A stretch of DNA of 64,000 nucleotides from Penelope pileata (Eukaryota > Chordata > Aves > Galliformes > Cracidae). The stretch lies in contig WBMW01004864.1 of the NCBI GenBank assembly GCA_013396635.1, positions 110,886 to 174,885 on the forward strand, read 5' to 3'. Shown in pieces: positions 33,830 through 44,260 of the stretch. The translations under genes and the position numbers were made by a program. The notes below the pieces were generated by a model. The model was not told where the DNA came from, did not search any database, and was given only the letters and a program-made list of their open reading frames with translations. Position 1 is the first letter of the stretch. Every line of letters begins with the position of its first letter.

Positions 33830-34440
33830 CTTGATTTGGTAAACTGCTTCCAATGCAGCGTGTCACAGATAATTTATTCCCGGTTGCTGTAATCTGAAGA
33901 AAAACAGATAGAAGGACCTGGAGTCACACGCGCACGCACACACACAAAAAGTTAAGTATTCTTGCTTTCGCTGACAGTACAAAGGTGTCATATACGAGAA
34001 GGATTGACACAGACCAAAGGGTCTTGTGGGAAATATGATAATAACTATAAAGAAGACAGATTATTCCCCAGTTGCCAACATTCAAACCTTTTTACAGTCA
34101 GTTCAAACATATAAAACTTTATTGCTGTAGCAGAAAGGGGAACAATTTCTGGTTGCACAGCTTTCCCAGGGCTGGGTTTATACTGTCTGTGTTATTGCTC
34201 TATAGTGGCATTTTAAAGTTTATTGAACAAGACTTTTACAATTGAAGGAAGTATATAAAACTGTAAATTTATTAGATTTTTCAGGATAAGTGCCCTTTCT
34301 AGTTGTGCTCAAGAATTCGGAGCTACGAGAAACTGCTAGTTACAAGACTTATTAATATTAAAGACTGAGAGAGTGCACATTTTATACCTTAACTGATCTA
34401 AAAAATAATATTATGATATTACTGAAAATCTGAGCTGTCA
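33830..34440. promoter_or_regulatory. Longest continuous AT-rich island, candidate ultraconserved-type element
   Basis: About 600 bases of low GC between GC-rich flanks, free of repeats except a short CA/CG run (33931-33952). Contains TGACAG (33972-33977) close to ACAAAG (33979-33984, SOX/TCF core), ggattgacac (34001-34010), repeated tttaaag/ttattga words, and acttattaatattaaag. Candidate enhancer. Confidence 0.55.
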
Positions 34441-35374
34441 CAGAGCGGGGTGCACGGAGCGTTTGTATAGTTTGCCGATGTATAAATATTCCAGGGGCTG
34501 CGTGGATACGTATATATGCATGAGCTGGGTATGCCTATGGGGGTGTGCAGGCAGCTGCTGTGTGAGGGTGTTTGCACGTCCCATATGCAAACACACGAGG
34601 GGATGTGTGAGTTGGAGTGTGTATATGTAGAGAGATGTATGTAAATCCGTGTGTTCCTATGCGTTATTTTATATGCATCCATTTCCTATGTTATGCAATG
34701 CCTGCGAGTGTGGAGGCTGGGTGCACACACAAGGCTTTTAGATGATGTGGAAATAGGATTAATGGGGTGCCTGCGTGGGTTTGATGGTTCTGCGGGGGTT
34801 GTTTGTGTGTGGTGGTGGTGGGCACCTCGGCGTGACTCGTGTGTGTGGATCTGCAGCGTGTGAATTACGCCATTTGTACCACACCTGGATATTCACCTGG
34901 GTTTCTGCACCCCAACCCCATGTGTGGTGGTGGGGTGCTGTGTTCCGGAGGGCTGGGTGTGCCCCGGTCCGCTGCCTGCTCCTTACAGCATGGATAACGA
35001 ATGGGAAGGGATTGGATTCTCTAGTCTGCAGATCTGCTCAGGGCTGCTTATGCAGCAAAACGGGGCTGTAATGCTGCTGGAGACAGCAGAACCCTACAGA
35101 GAGCTCGTCCTGCGTGCGGGCCCGTGGGAAGCTCGGGTCCCTGGAGGGAGGTTGGCTTTCCAGCTTTGGCACGATTTTGCCTCAATGTGTGACTCGAGTT
35201 AAAATAACTCCATTGTGGCTGGTGTCACCGTGGTGGCCTTGGGGACACCTGAGCACGTGTCTGTCATGGGATGGCCCTGAGGCTTTGCCAAGTGGCTGTG
35301 GCTCCTTCACAGCAGGACTCGGCCACCACCTTTCCCTCCATCCCTTGGTTGCCTTCCATCCCGTTACCGAGCTA
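34441..35374. other. TG-rich intron
   Basis: Degenerate TG/TATG-rich low-complexity sequence from about 34490 to 34870, not a clean microsatellite. Nothing else seen. Confidence 0.5.
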
Positions 35375-35480
35375 GCCTCTTTAATTAGGGTTTCTATTAG
35401 ATTTAGCTAGGTTTTAGCTGGGGAGAAATAATCTCCCTGTAATTGCAGTATCTGCGTGCACACAGTGAGGAGGAGGAAGA
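35375..35480. promoter_or_regulatory. Short AT-rich island
   Basis: ctctttaattaggg, tctattagatttagctagg, gaaataatctcc and ctgtaattgc. Confidence 0.37.
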
Positions 35481-35774
35481 ATATGAATGAGAAGCAGCGA
35501 CGCTCAGCACGAACCAGCACAGCTCGACCCCGGAGCAGCTCGGTGCACGCGGAGCGGTCCTCGTAGGGAAGCAGATGGTGCCAACGGTCCCTGCCAGCCC
35601 TGCTTGTCCCCTAGCCCAGGGCAGGGTGGGGATAAATCCAGCTTACAGAGCAGAGCTGCTCTGCACCCAGCCAAGGAAGCACCTTTATTCAGCGTGGGCA
35701 CCCACGGTGGCACCTTGGGCCGTGGGTCCTTTGGAGGCTGAATGGGAGCGGCACGGAACGGCAGCGAGCGTCGG

Positions 35775-35885
35775 GAAGTCAATAAGCCCTGAATCTTTTA
35801 TGAGACCTTGGATATTCTGATCACAGCTCCGCTGGCACCGAGATTGGAATACAGATTATGTGAGAAAGCGTCCGTGACTTGAAGC
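35775..35885. promoter_or_regulatory. Short AT-rich island
   Basis: gtcaataagccc, cttttatgagacc, ttctgatcacag and cagattatgtg. Modest support. Confidence 0.3.
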
Positions 35886-37239
35886 TCAGCCCTGGGTCTT
35901 CCTGAGGTTTTTAACTTGCCTCCCCATTTCGGCACTTCGCCCCTGGTTCTGGGGGGTTCCCTTCTTCCCTGCAGGAGAAGGAGCTCAGTGGTTTCGTGGG
36001 GCTGGGGAGGAAAGCAGGAAGAAGGTTCTGCAGCTCACGGGGCTCATTCTGGGTGTTGGTAACAGCAGCAGCAGGCAGACACTGCGCGGCGAGGCGAGAG
36101 AAAGGAGAGCCCTCGGATCCCGTGCAATCCTGCGCTGCGCAGCGCGGCGGCACCGGCACTGCAAGGGTTCATGCTGAATTCATTTCAGGTTGGGAGAGGA
36201 GAGGAGAAGGGAAGAAAATAAGGAGGATAGGGAGGGAAGAAAAAAAAAAAGATCCCTTGCACCGAGATGAATTTATGCCTAAGCTTGTCTTGGGAATGCA
36301 AATGTGTTTAAGACTCTCTGAGCTAAACCACCCCTTTTGGGAAGAGGGAGGGGGGAAAGGGGAAAAAAAAGAAGTATGACACAGAAAGGACACTGGGAGA
36401 ATGTGAAATGAGGGCCTGCCACCCCTCCTCCAGCGCTCAGTGCTGCCGAAGCGGCACTGGGGCAGGGAGCAGGGGGTGGCAGCAGTGTGGTGGGGAGCAG
36501 CGGGGCTGGGATGGGGACCATGGGGTGCTGTGTGCTGGGGTGCCAATGGGAGGGTTCCCGCACAGCACCTGTGTTCATGGGGCCATGCACTCTGTTAGGG
36601 CCCTTTTTGCTGTGCCTCTGTCTGCTGTGGCCCTGTCGAGTGCCTGCCCCGCTCCAGGGAGAGGCAGGGTGCCCTGAGGTCCCCCCTCTCTGTCCTGCTG
36701 AGCCCCAAAGCCATTGAGCACCAAGCTTGCATTGCATGGTTTCTCCTCCTGGATCGAGCTCTCCCAGTGGGCTTGGGTGCTGCCAAGGCTGGCAGAGAAG
36801 AGAGCACAGGCGATGGAAGCAGCTCGCTCTTCTCTGCGTTCCTGGCTGAGCCACAACCAGTTCCCATGGGACTGGGTGGCACTGGCACCCATGGGGACAT
36901 GGCCATGCTCGTGCCACCACTGCCCAGTGCCTGTTGCTCACCTCTGGGGACCAGCAGGGTGCTCGCTGTGCCCCACGGCAGTCGGGACCAAGCAGGGCTC
37001 CCGGCGTGGCAGCGATGCTCACCGAGGGGTCTGCAAACCACAGCGGGGGCAGGCAGCTCCCTGCACACCTCTGTCCCTTTGCAGGTGACTCGCAGGTTCC
37101 CATCCTCTGCCAGATCCAGGGGGAGAAGGGAGAACAGGGAGAGGAGAAGCGCAGCAGCGAGCGGGAGGGAGGGGGATGCAGAGGAGGCGAACCCACTGCC
37201 AATTGGGCAGTTGTGTCTGTTGTCTGGAGGCTGCTGCTA
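35886..37239. other. GC-rich intron, nothing recognised
   Basis: A-run at 36240-36250. Long minus-strand open frame 36279-37244 is compositional. Confidence 0.55.
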
Positions 37240-37470
37240 ACCACTCGTTACAATTAAAATGAAGTGTCCGTCAGCGGCTATCTTCGCTGTGTGGCCCATA
37301 TGTTTCTGAGCTGATACTGTCCGGATTATTCTGTTTGGGAGAACGATAACGGCTGTTTATAACCTTGGCAAAGACTGAGCCCTAATCAGGCTGGAGCACA
37401 TTTTCACTGACTGGCTGATAACGGGCTGTTAGCTGCCTTATCGCTGGGGAGAGATAGGCCAAAATAAGCA
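37240..37470. promoter_or_regulatory. Island with four GATA-type words
   Basis: CGATAA (37344-37349), TGATAA (37416-37421), CTTATC (37437-37442, GATAAG on the other strand) and AGATAG (37452-37457) within 115 bases; also cctaatcagg and gtttataacc. Confidence 0.47.
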
Positions 37471-40400
37471 GATCTGTGAGCACAGGAGCCCAACCAAGAG
37501 GCACATTCTCTGGCCTGGCCTTTATTTTTAGATGCTTCCCCTCCACCTCCCTGTTCCTGGCTGATTTCAGAGAGAAGGGGGGATTATTGCAGCGGAAGGG
37601 GAGCGAGGTTTTGTTCACATCAGTAAATGGGATGGTAAGAACGGTGGGCAGTAACGATGCAGGGTGCTGTGTTGCTTCCCATGTGCCCATTGCTGGTCCA
37701 TGAGTTACTCCATGCCCCAAAACACCGTGGGGTGTGCGTGGGCATCTCCATCTTTGGAGATGCTCAGAGAGCTGATGCTGCAGACACCACTTTGGGCTGA
37801 GGCATCTTCAAGTGCTGTGTGCTCAGATCCCTAACACGCCTGGTTTCCCTGCAGGCAGCCTCTCTCCTTGCAGCCTGTGCTGATGCTGGGCTGTGCCCAG
37901 GAGCTGGGTTCAGGCTGGTGCTGTGATCCTGGATGTGCCATCCTCTTCCTCAGCATATCCCAAATCTTTCCTCATCTCCGCTCTCGAATCTTCCAGTGGA
38001 AGCAGCCCAGCGCCCGGTGCCGCTCCTCCCTCCCTCCTTTGCTCAGGCTCCGTACTCTGCCTTGAAGTCTCAGGCAGGTGTTCAAATAAATAATGCAGCT
38101 AAAAATACCTTTTGGCAGCAGCTGGGAGTTCTCATGAGCACAGCGCCGGGGCAGAGGGAATACAGCATCCCAGCTCCGCGGGCAGGTGCGGCCACGCGTT
38201 CCGGAAAGTTAGAGCAAGCGCTGGGGGCACAGGGGCTGCGTGTCCCTCGGCCCCCCTGGCCTCAAACAGACCGAGACATCAATTCTGAGCAGGCATCACC
38301 TTCGCCGAGCATCCAGGCAGTTGGCTTTCATGGGCTCACAGTTGGCTTTCATGAGCTTACAGTTGGCTTTCATGGGCTTGTGGTTGGCTTTTGTGGACTC
38401 ACAGTTGGCTTTCATGGGCAGGATGCTGCTGAGGGGACCCACCAGCTGCATTCTCGCTCGTGTGGCAGTGTCACTGTGCTGTCCCTGTGCTCTGGCTCTG
38501 TCAGCAGGTGTCAGGAGGTTGTCACAGCATGCAATTTGATGGCGGCTTGAACCGATCGCGCAGCCGCATCGGGGAAGGATGCTGAGCCCTTCCCAGCCAC
38601 CTCCAGGCTGCTCATCCGGGGCTTCCCATCTCCTTTGTTGGGGCTGCCTGCTGTGAAATCTCCTCCAAAAGCCCCCTGCTGCTGCCCTTTCCCAGGAATG
38701 GCCCTGGTTGCCCGTGGCTCCCCACGGCTTTTCCTCCTCCGTTTGCCCGCGTGGGAGCCCAGACGCTGAGGGGTGCAGATGGCTCCATCTCCACCAGCGC
38801 CCATCTCCTGGTCTTGCATGGAGACCTTTTGAGATCTCCCCTGGCAGCAAATGGTAGGATGACAGATTTAATTATTGCAGCAGGAACATGGCTGGGGGCA
38901 GAGCATCTTTCAGTTGGCCACAAACAAAACTGACCTTGGTTTTCCTCTCGCCCAAGCGACAGTGAACTGCTCGCTGCCGCTCAGAGCTGCTCCCGCTGCG
39001 GTGCACGGAGGAGGGGGTTTGGGATGTGCCACATCCCCATTGCCAGAGATCAGCGAGGGTCACCCTGCTGTCCTGCGGAGCTTCTGCCCTTTGGGACCAA
39101 AGCATGGAGCCAAATGGTGCGCCAAGAAATGATGCGCTAGAAAAACCTCAAACACCAAGGACGGCGATCGCGTGCTTTTTGGGTATATTGGGGCCCATTT
39201 CAGAAATGCAAGAGGTGAAGACAGTTTTGGGGTGAAGATGTGGAACTGTGTGCTCCCAGCAGCACGGCCGTGGTGGCTTCCTGCTGTCCCCAGGGCCGCG
39301 GGCTCTGTGCGGCTCCGCTGCCCGGGCAGAGCTGCGCGGCCGCCACGAGCCAGGGCGAGCTGACTGTTCCCATCTCGTCCTGCGCAGAACAAACAGAGCT
39401 CAAGGTAAAGCGCTGAAATTTCACCGTGACCTTTTCTTAAAGCATTATAATCAAGTTGAACGTTTCCAGTTGTCCCACTAATGTTTGCCCCATGGGAGCA
39501 GGCGTCCTGCTCTGAGCAGGATGTTTGTGGCCAGGCCGCGCGTGCCCCGGGAGCTAATTGCACTGGATGCCAAACGAGCGCTGGGGGCGGGGAGGCAGGG
39601 GCAGAGGGCTGGGGCTGCTTCGTGCCTCGTGCTGCAACGCAGCCAGGGGAATGAATGCGCTCAACGCCGTGCATCTGCTCCAGCCTTTGCTCAGGGCTCT
39701 CCGACACATGTATTGTGAAGCACACACTGCCTGGCGTGTCGCTCCGCACCCGTGAGGTCTCCCAAGCGTGATTTCGAGGCGCTCCTGTTGGCTTGGGCTG
39801 TGGGATGAGCATCTCCTGCCTGAGGAAGGGGAGGAGAAAATGGGGCTGGGGCTGGAGGGGCCTCACCCCAGGGCACAAAGAGCCTTCACCGCACATCCCA
39901 GGCCTTCTTGAAGAGGAGGGGGGAGCTGTGTTTATCCTGCTGCATCCGGGGCTGAGCTCCCCTATCAAATCCCATGGCCTCCCTGTGCTGCTGCCTTCCT
40001 GCTGGGTATGGGGACGGGTTTCCTGCACCAGCCTGCCCCAATGAGAAGGGGCTGGCACAAATAGAAGGGACAGGAGCTCAAAACCGCCACCCCCGCTCCC
40101 TGCCAAGCCCTGGCCATGGGGATCCTCGCCGTGACCCACAGCCCCTGCCCTTCCCCTGCACAGGGTCCCCTGCTGCTGCCTGGAGCCCCGCTGGCACGGC
40201 TGACATTTCGCTCAGCCCATCCATATGGATGAAGGGAGGGCGGTGAGACGCTGGCCTCGACCCCACGACCTGCACAGACAGCACGCTGCCCTGCGGGGCT
40301 TTCTGTTCGAGATTTCTCATTGAGATGTTCCAGCCGGCCCAGTTGGGTCCTGCTGCCTTCTTCTCCTTGCTCCCCCACGAGCTGGGTGCTGCATCCCCAA

Positions 40401-40939
40401 ACATCGGTCCCAAATAATTGTGCAGTGCAGATTGGCTCTGGATGGTTTCGCTGCTCAGCTGCTTCCCAGGGTGCTCCCGCTGCAGGAGGAGAGGCAGTGC
40501 TATGGGGTGCTCGGGAAATCAAAGCGTGGCACAGCCAAGGGCCAGTGGTCCCCAGAGAGGTGACCCCACCTCCGTGCCCTCTGCCAAGGTCCCCAGGTTG
40601 GACCCCAGCCCTAGGTGCCCCAGCCCCATCACATCCCCTCCGGGCAGCTCTCCCTGCACAAAATGGCCCCCAGCCTTCCCCTCCCCAAAACTTTGCGCTC
40701 TCAGGTTCGCTGCAGATCTGTCCTCTGTTCGGTTGTTCCCGGCTGTCAGAGGTTATATATATCCGCTCTGTTCATGCTCATCCTCTGTAACCATTTTCTG
40801 CTACAGAATCTTCTGGCTGCTCGTTGAAGCCTTAATCCGTAATGCAGCGATCAATGGGTGTGCGCCTTTACCACTCGGATGCTCATTTTTTAATCCCCAC
40901 TGCCTCCTTCAATGTCATCCCTTCCCATTTTTCTTTATA
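37471..40939. other. GC-rich intron with minisatellite
   Basis: Apart from the 21-bp minisatellite nothing is recognised. CpG-bearing sequence at 39290-39560. The longest minus-strand frame (39060-40139) has no recognisable domain. Confidence 0.5.
38320..38420. repeat. 21-bp minisatellite, about 4.8 copies
   Basis: Units begin at 38320, 38341, 38362, 38383 and 38404, each starting gttggctttcatgggctcac or a close variant; the last is a partial copy of 17 bases. Units differ by a few substitutions. Because 21 is a multiple of three, the reverse strand reads as a heptad MKANCEP-like peptide repeat, which is a by-product and not evidence of coding. Confidence 0.95.
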
Positions 40940-41110
40940 GAATTTCAGGTCTACTGTACCTGCTGATTACTTAGCGGAGACCGCTGGACATCTCCCTTAA
41001 TTAATTCCATCGATTTCTCAAATCCCACAAGGTTTGGGGTCCTTAGATTTCTGAAGCAGCTAAATGGAATGTCTAAATTCCGACATTTTCCCTCTATAAA
41101 TTGTTTTGCC
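40940..41110. promoter_or_regulatory. AT-rich island, candidate enhancer
   Basis: gctgattacttagc, cccttaattaattcc, catcgatttc, gctaaatggaatgtctaaattccg and ctctataaattg. Confidence 0.42.
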
Positions 41111-41344
41111 AGGGAGACGCCGGGAGGCAGCACTCCGGCTTTATTTATTCGGAGCTGAGCCCGACCCCAGAGCTGTCCCCATCACCGTCCTCACCAGGGG
41201 ACACGGCTGTCCCCCAGCCCTTGGCTCCCCGTGGGCTCCCAGCAATGGGACAAGGCCATGCCCCACTGCCAGAGCTGTGGGATGGGAGCGGAGCTGCGTG
41301 CAGGGCCCTGTTCACCATCAGGCCCGGGGAAGACTCTGTTGCTA

Positions 41345-41530
41345 TGTGCAGGGAGCTTAATTTTATTATTGCTCTCTGCTATTTAATGTCTGTCTCTCAG
41401 GCAGCTGGTGATGTTTTAATGAAGCTGGAATTGTACAGTCTGTAGCGCTGGGTGAGCGTAAGCTGCCGAGTCAGAATCGAATTAATAATTCATGAAATTA
41501 AAGCGTATAATTAATTCGAACCATGCGGAT
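41345..41530. promoter_or_regulatory. AT-rich island ending in an inverted homeodomain repeat
   Basis: gcttaattttattattgc and gttttaatgaagc, then inverted arms TCGAATTAAT (41477-41486) and ATTAATTCGA (41510-41519) separated by 23 bases containing attcatgaaattaaag. Confidence 0.5.
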
Positions 41531-41934
41531 GAGGAGGGACCCGGCTCTTTGGGCCGCGAGGAGCACACGTGTGTACGTGTGTGTCCGTGTGTCCGTGTCC
41601 ACACGGCCCTGTGCCATCTCTGAGCCCAGGTTCTGCCTTCTCTATGGTCACATTCACTCTCCAGCTCTCCCTGCCGGGACACTCCTGGGAACAGAGCACC
41701 CCTGGAAGGACACTTGTGCAGAGCTGTGTGGGCTCCGAAAGCAGGAGAGCAGTTCCCCGCTGCCATGGGAGGTGGTTTCCCAGTGGAGTGCCCGACCACG
41801 TAAGTAGAAGCCACGGGGACTCAGGTTGGGGTTCGCTCAAGTGGGAGCCGCCATGAAGGGCTTTGTGTTGCGCAGAGGAAAATGGCGGCTTTGCACGCGT
41901 GAGGGGTGCATTTCTCTTCAGACGTTTGTGGGGG

Positions 41935-42195
41935 AATCTTTTATTCATAAGAGTTTTTTAACCAAAAATCTGGCTGCAGCAAGATAATGTGATTTGCTGT
42001 AAGCGCTGTGAAGGATCTCAGATGTGCTGTGAAGGATCTCAGTTAAAAAGCTGATGGAATATCTATTGAAAAACCTTCTGACTGAAAGCAAAATCGCACT
42101 GAAAGGACGGTGCGGGTTCATTTTTGGGGTGTGAATCAGGAATCCTCCCCACTATTTTAAGTCGACAACCGAATCCCCATCCCTCGTGGAGCAGC
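41935..42195. promoter_or_regulatory. AT-rich island with local duplication
   Basis: cttttattcataag, gataatgtgatttgc, the 17-base duplicated segment (42005-42042), and gaatatctattg. Candidate element; the duplication suggests relaxed constraint at least locally. Confidence 0.35.
42005..42042. repeat. Tandem duplication, 21-bp period
   Basis: gctgtgaaggatctcag occurs identically at 42005-42021 and 42026-42042 inside an AT-rich island. Confidence 0.9.
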
Positions 42196-43059
42196 TGTGA
42201 TTCATATGCAGTAACATCAACTGAGCACGGAGCCGGTGTGCCCCAGAGCTCGTGCACCAGGTGCAGACACAGCCTTTCTCCCCAGAGGAGGGGAGAGCTG
42301 GGGTGCCCATTTCTCCAGGTACAACACAGCCCCCAAAGCGCACGCCTTGGGTATGGGTGTTCCATGTTGGTCAGTGGGGGATGTCTGGGTGCTCGGCTTG
42401 GTTTCAGTGGTTCGTGGAAATCCGGAGCGGAGGTGCAGGAACCGCATTCTTCCGTGAGGCTCTCATGTGCGCAGGGAATTCAGAAGGTTTGTGTTAGTTT
42501 TCAATTAGGGACAAATGTTGCTCCGTTCGGTGTTTCACAGAATGAGGTTCTTTTGATCGTTTCCAGGGTCTGTTGCAGCTGTTGGCTTTGGCAGTTCTGC
42601 CTGGGTTTCGTTCCAGAGGAGAGGAGATGTGGTGGTGTTGAAGGGCTTTTACCACTCCCTACGAGGTTGGGGAGCTCAGTGCAAAGGCACACCCCATGCA
42701 CCCCGTGGTGGAAAGATCAGGTGTGTGGGACCTCCACGTTGATTGCTGTTGTTGTTATTATTGTTATCACAGCTGTTGGGATGCAGGGAAGCCCAGGCTG
42801 CCTCTGCTGTGAGGTGGGCATTTCCCTTGAGCACTCCCCCAGGCCCCATAGAGGCTCATCCCCACTGCCCAGGGGCAGCTGTAGGGTGGCCAGTGGGGAC
42901 ATCCTCATGCCCCCATCTCTTCCATCCCAGCTGCTCCCTGCTTGCAGATTTACAGAGCCCCAGCAAATCACTGCGTGGGGGAGGACACGGGGAGGTGGAG
43001 GAGGGCAGGAGGAGCAGAGGTGGGGGGAGGGAGCCCGGCAGAAAGGGTTACTGCAAACA
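42196..43059. other. GC-rich intron, nothing recognised
   Basis: No repeat or motif cluster seen; open frame 42124-43077 is compositional. Confidence 0.55.
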
Positions 43060-43265
43060 AAAACACCATGCAAATGAGCTGCCTGCAACAGGTAGCCTTA
43101 ATCAGATGCTGTCAGATGAATTCAGCATCTCTCCGATTGTCGCCTGCGCTAGCCTCCCGTTCGGAAGCCCTCATCTGCTCCAGATGTGGTTTAATTTACT
43201 GCGACTTGGCTAATTACTGTAATTAAGGATTAATTACTGTTAATTACTTTCACATAAACTCAACG
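43060..43265. promoter_or_regulatory. Island with octamer, MEIS half-site and phased TAATTA array
   Basis: Perfect octamer ATGCAAAT (43068-43075), CTGTCA (43109-43114), and four TAATTA words at 43211, 43220, 43231 and 43241. The middle is CpG-bearing and not AT-rich. Confidence 0.55.
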
Positions 43266-43629
43266 CCAGTCAAAGAGCGGAGCCTTATGAAGCCTGCCAC
43301 GACAGCAAACACCAGCTCGCAGCCTGGGTGGGCCCGGCGGGTCGCGGCACTGCGAGGTTGGTACCCGGCCTCGCCATGGGGTCACCCCATGCCCCCCCAG
43401 GGCCGGGGCACTGGGACAGCTGGCAGCTGGTAGTGGGGTAACGCGATGGAGGAGGGCTTTGCTGTGCAAAGTGGCTTCCAGCGGGCTCTGGGAAGCTGCT
43501 CGTCGTGCCAGGCGCATCGGAGCATCCCAGCAAGAGCCCGAGGTGCGGTGGTGGCAGCCAGGAGGGAGCCATGCCCGTGCCATGGGCACGATGCAGCAAC
43601 AGCGCGTGCAGTCTGCAGGCAGGATGCGG

Positions 43630-43775
43630 GGAGAAAAATAGGAATGATTAGATGGGTATTGTTCTATTAGATCTCTGCCTGCTTGCTATTGTGTCTCAGC
43701 ATTTGAAGATGAAACATATTCATTTAGCTCCCAGGATGAATGGTTTTAATAAGGGGAGCAAGATGAGGTGGGGTA
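43630..43775. promoter_or_regulatory. AT-rich island, candidate enhancer
   Basis: ggaatgattagatggg, gttctattagatc, catattcatttagc and ggttttaataagg. Confidence 0.42.
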
Positions 43776-43834
43776 GTCCTGATGACTTCGGAGACCCATC
43801 AGCTCTCCCCCTAAGGCCATTTCGGTGATGACAT

Positions 43835-44260
43835 GGGCCGCGCGGCCATTAACACTGCCATCAGGACAAGTTTTCTGTGTCCCTGCGCATCCTTCAGCCG
43901 GGAGGAGCGTGTTCGGGCGCCCAGCGGGAGCCGTGTATCGGCCCTAATCAGATTGGGCCCGCGGGAGGGGAGGGCGGGCAGGGCTCCGCCGTGTCATTCC
44001 CGGAGGAGATGCAGTGCTGCGGGTGAGCGCCGGCCCCCGCCATTGCCACCCAGCGCCCGCTGCGCTGCCACCTCCTCCATGTCCCCAAAGCCGGCTCGCG
44101 TCGCCGAGACCTCGTTACGCGCTGCTCGTTAGTTGTGTCAGGGAGATCCGGTGCCTCTCTGCCTTCCCACCCGGCCTGGCTGCTTCATTACGCTCTGCCT
44201 CCAGGCTGGCCGTGGCCTGCTTAAGCCTCCAATCACCCTAATTACCGTTATTAGGAGCAT
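43835..44260. other. CpG-rich block with flanking TAAT words
   Basis: Frequent CpGs from about 43840 to 44150 (gccgcgcggcc, gttcgggcgcccagcggg, gcccgcggga, ctcgcgtcgccgag, gttacgcgctgctcg). Edges carry gccattaacac, ccctaatcagattggg and ccctaattaccgttattagg. Candidate orphan CpG island or regulatory element. Confidence 0.42.

Noticed and set aside
36279..37244. 321-residue minus-strand open frame
   Set aside because: Compositional; no recognisable domain.
38320..38420. Tandem repeats as a possible CRISPR array
   Set aside because: Units are directly adjacent with no spacers, in a vertebrate intron.
38296..38850. Minus-strand frame with a heptad MKANCEP-like repeat
   Set aside because: The repeat is the 21-bp minisatellite translated; period divisible by three explains the regular peptide.
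39060..40139. 359-residue open frame on the minus strand in intron 2
   Set aside because: Low-complexity, proline/serine/arginine/glycine-rich translation of GC-rich DNA with no domain I recognise; other strands and frames here are also open. A BLASTP hit to a conserved protein would be needed.
42124..43077. 317-residue plus-strand open frame
   Set aside because: Compositional; no recognisable domain and it overlaps frames on the other strand.
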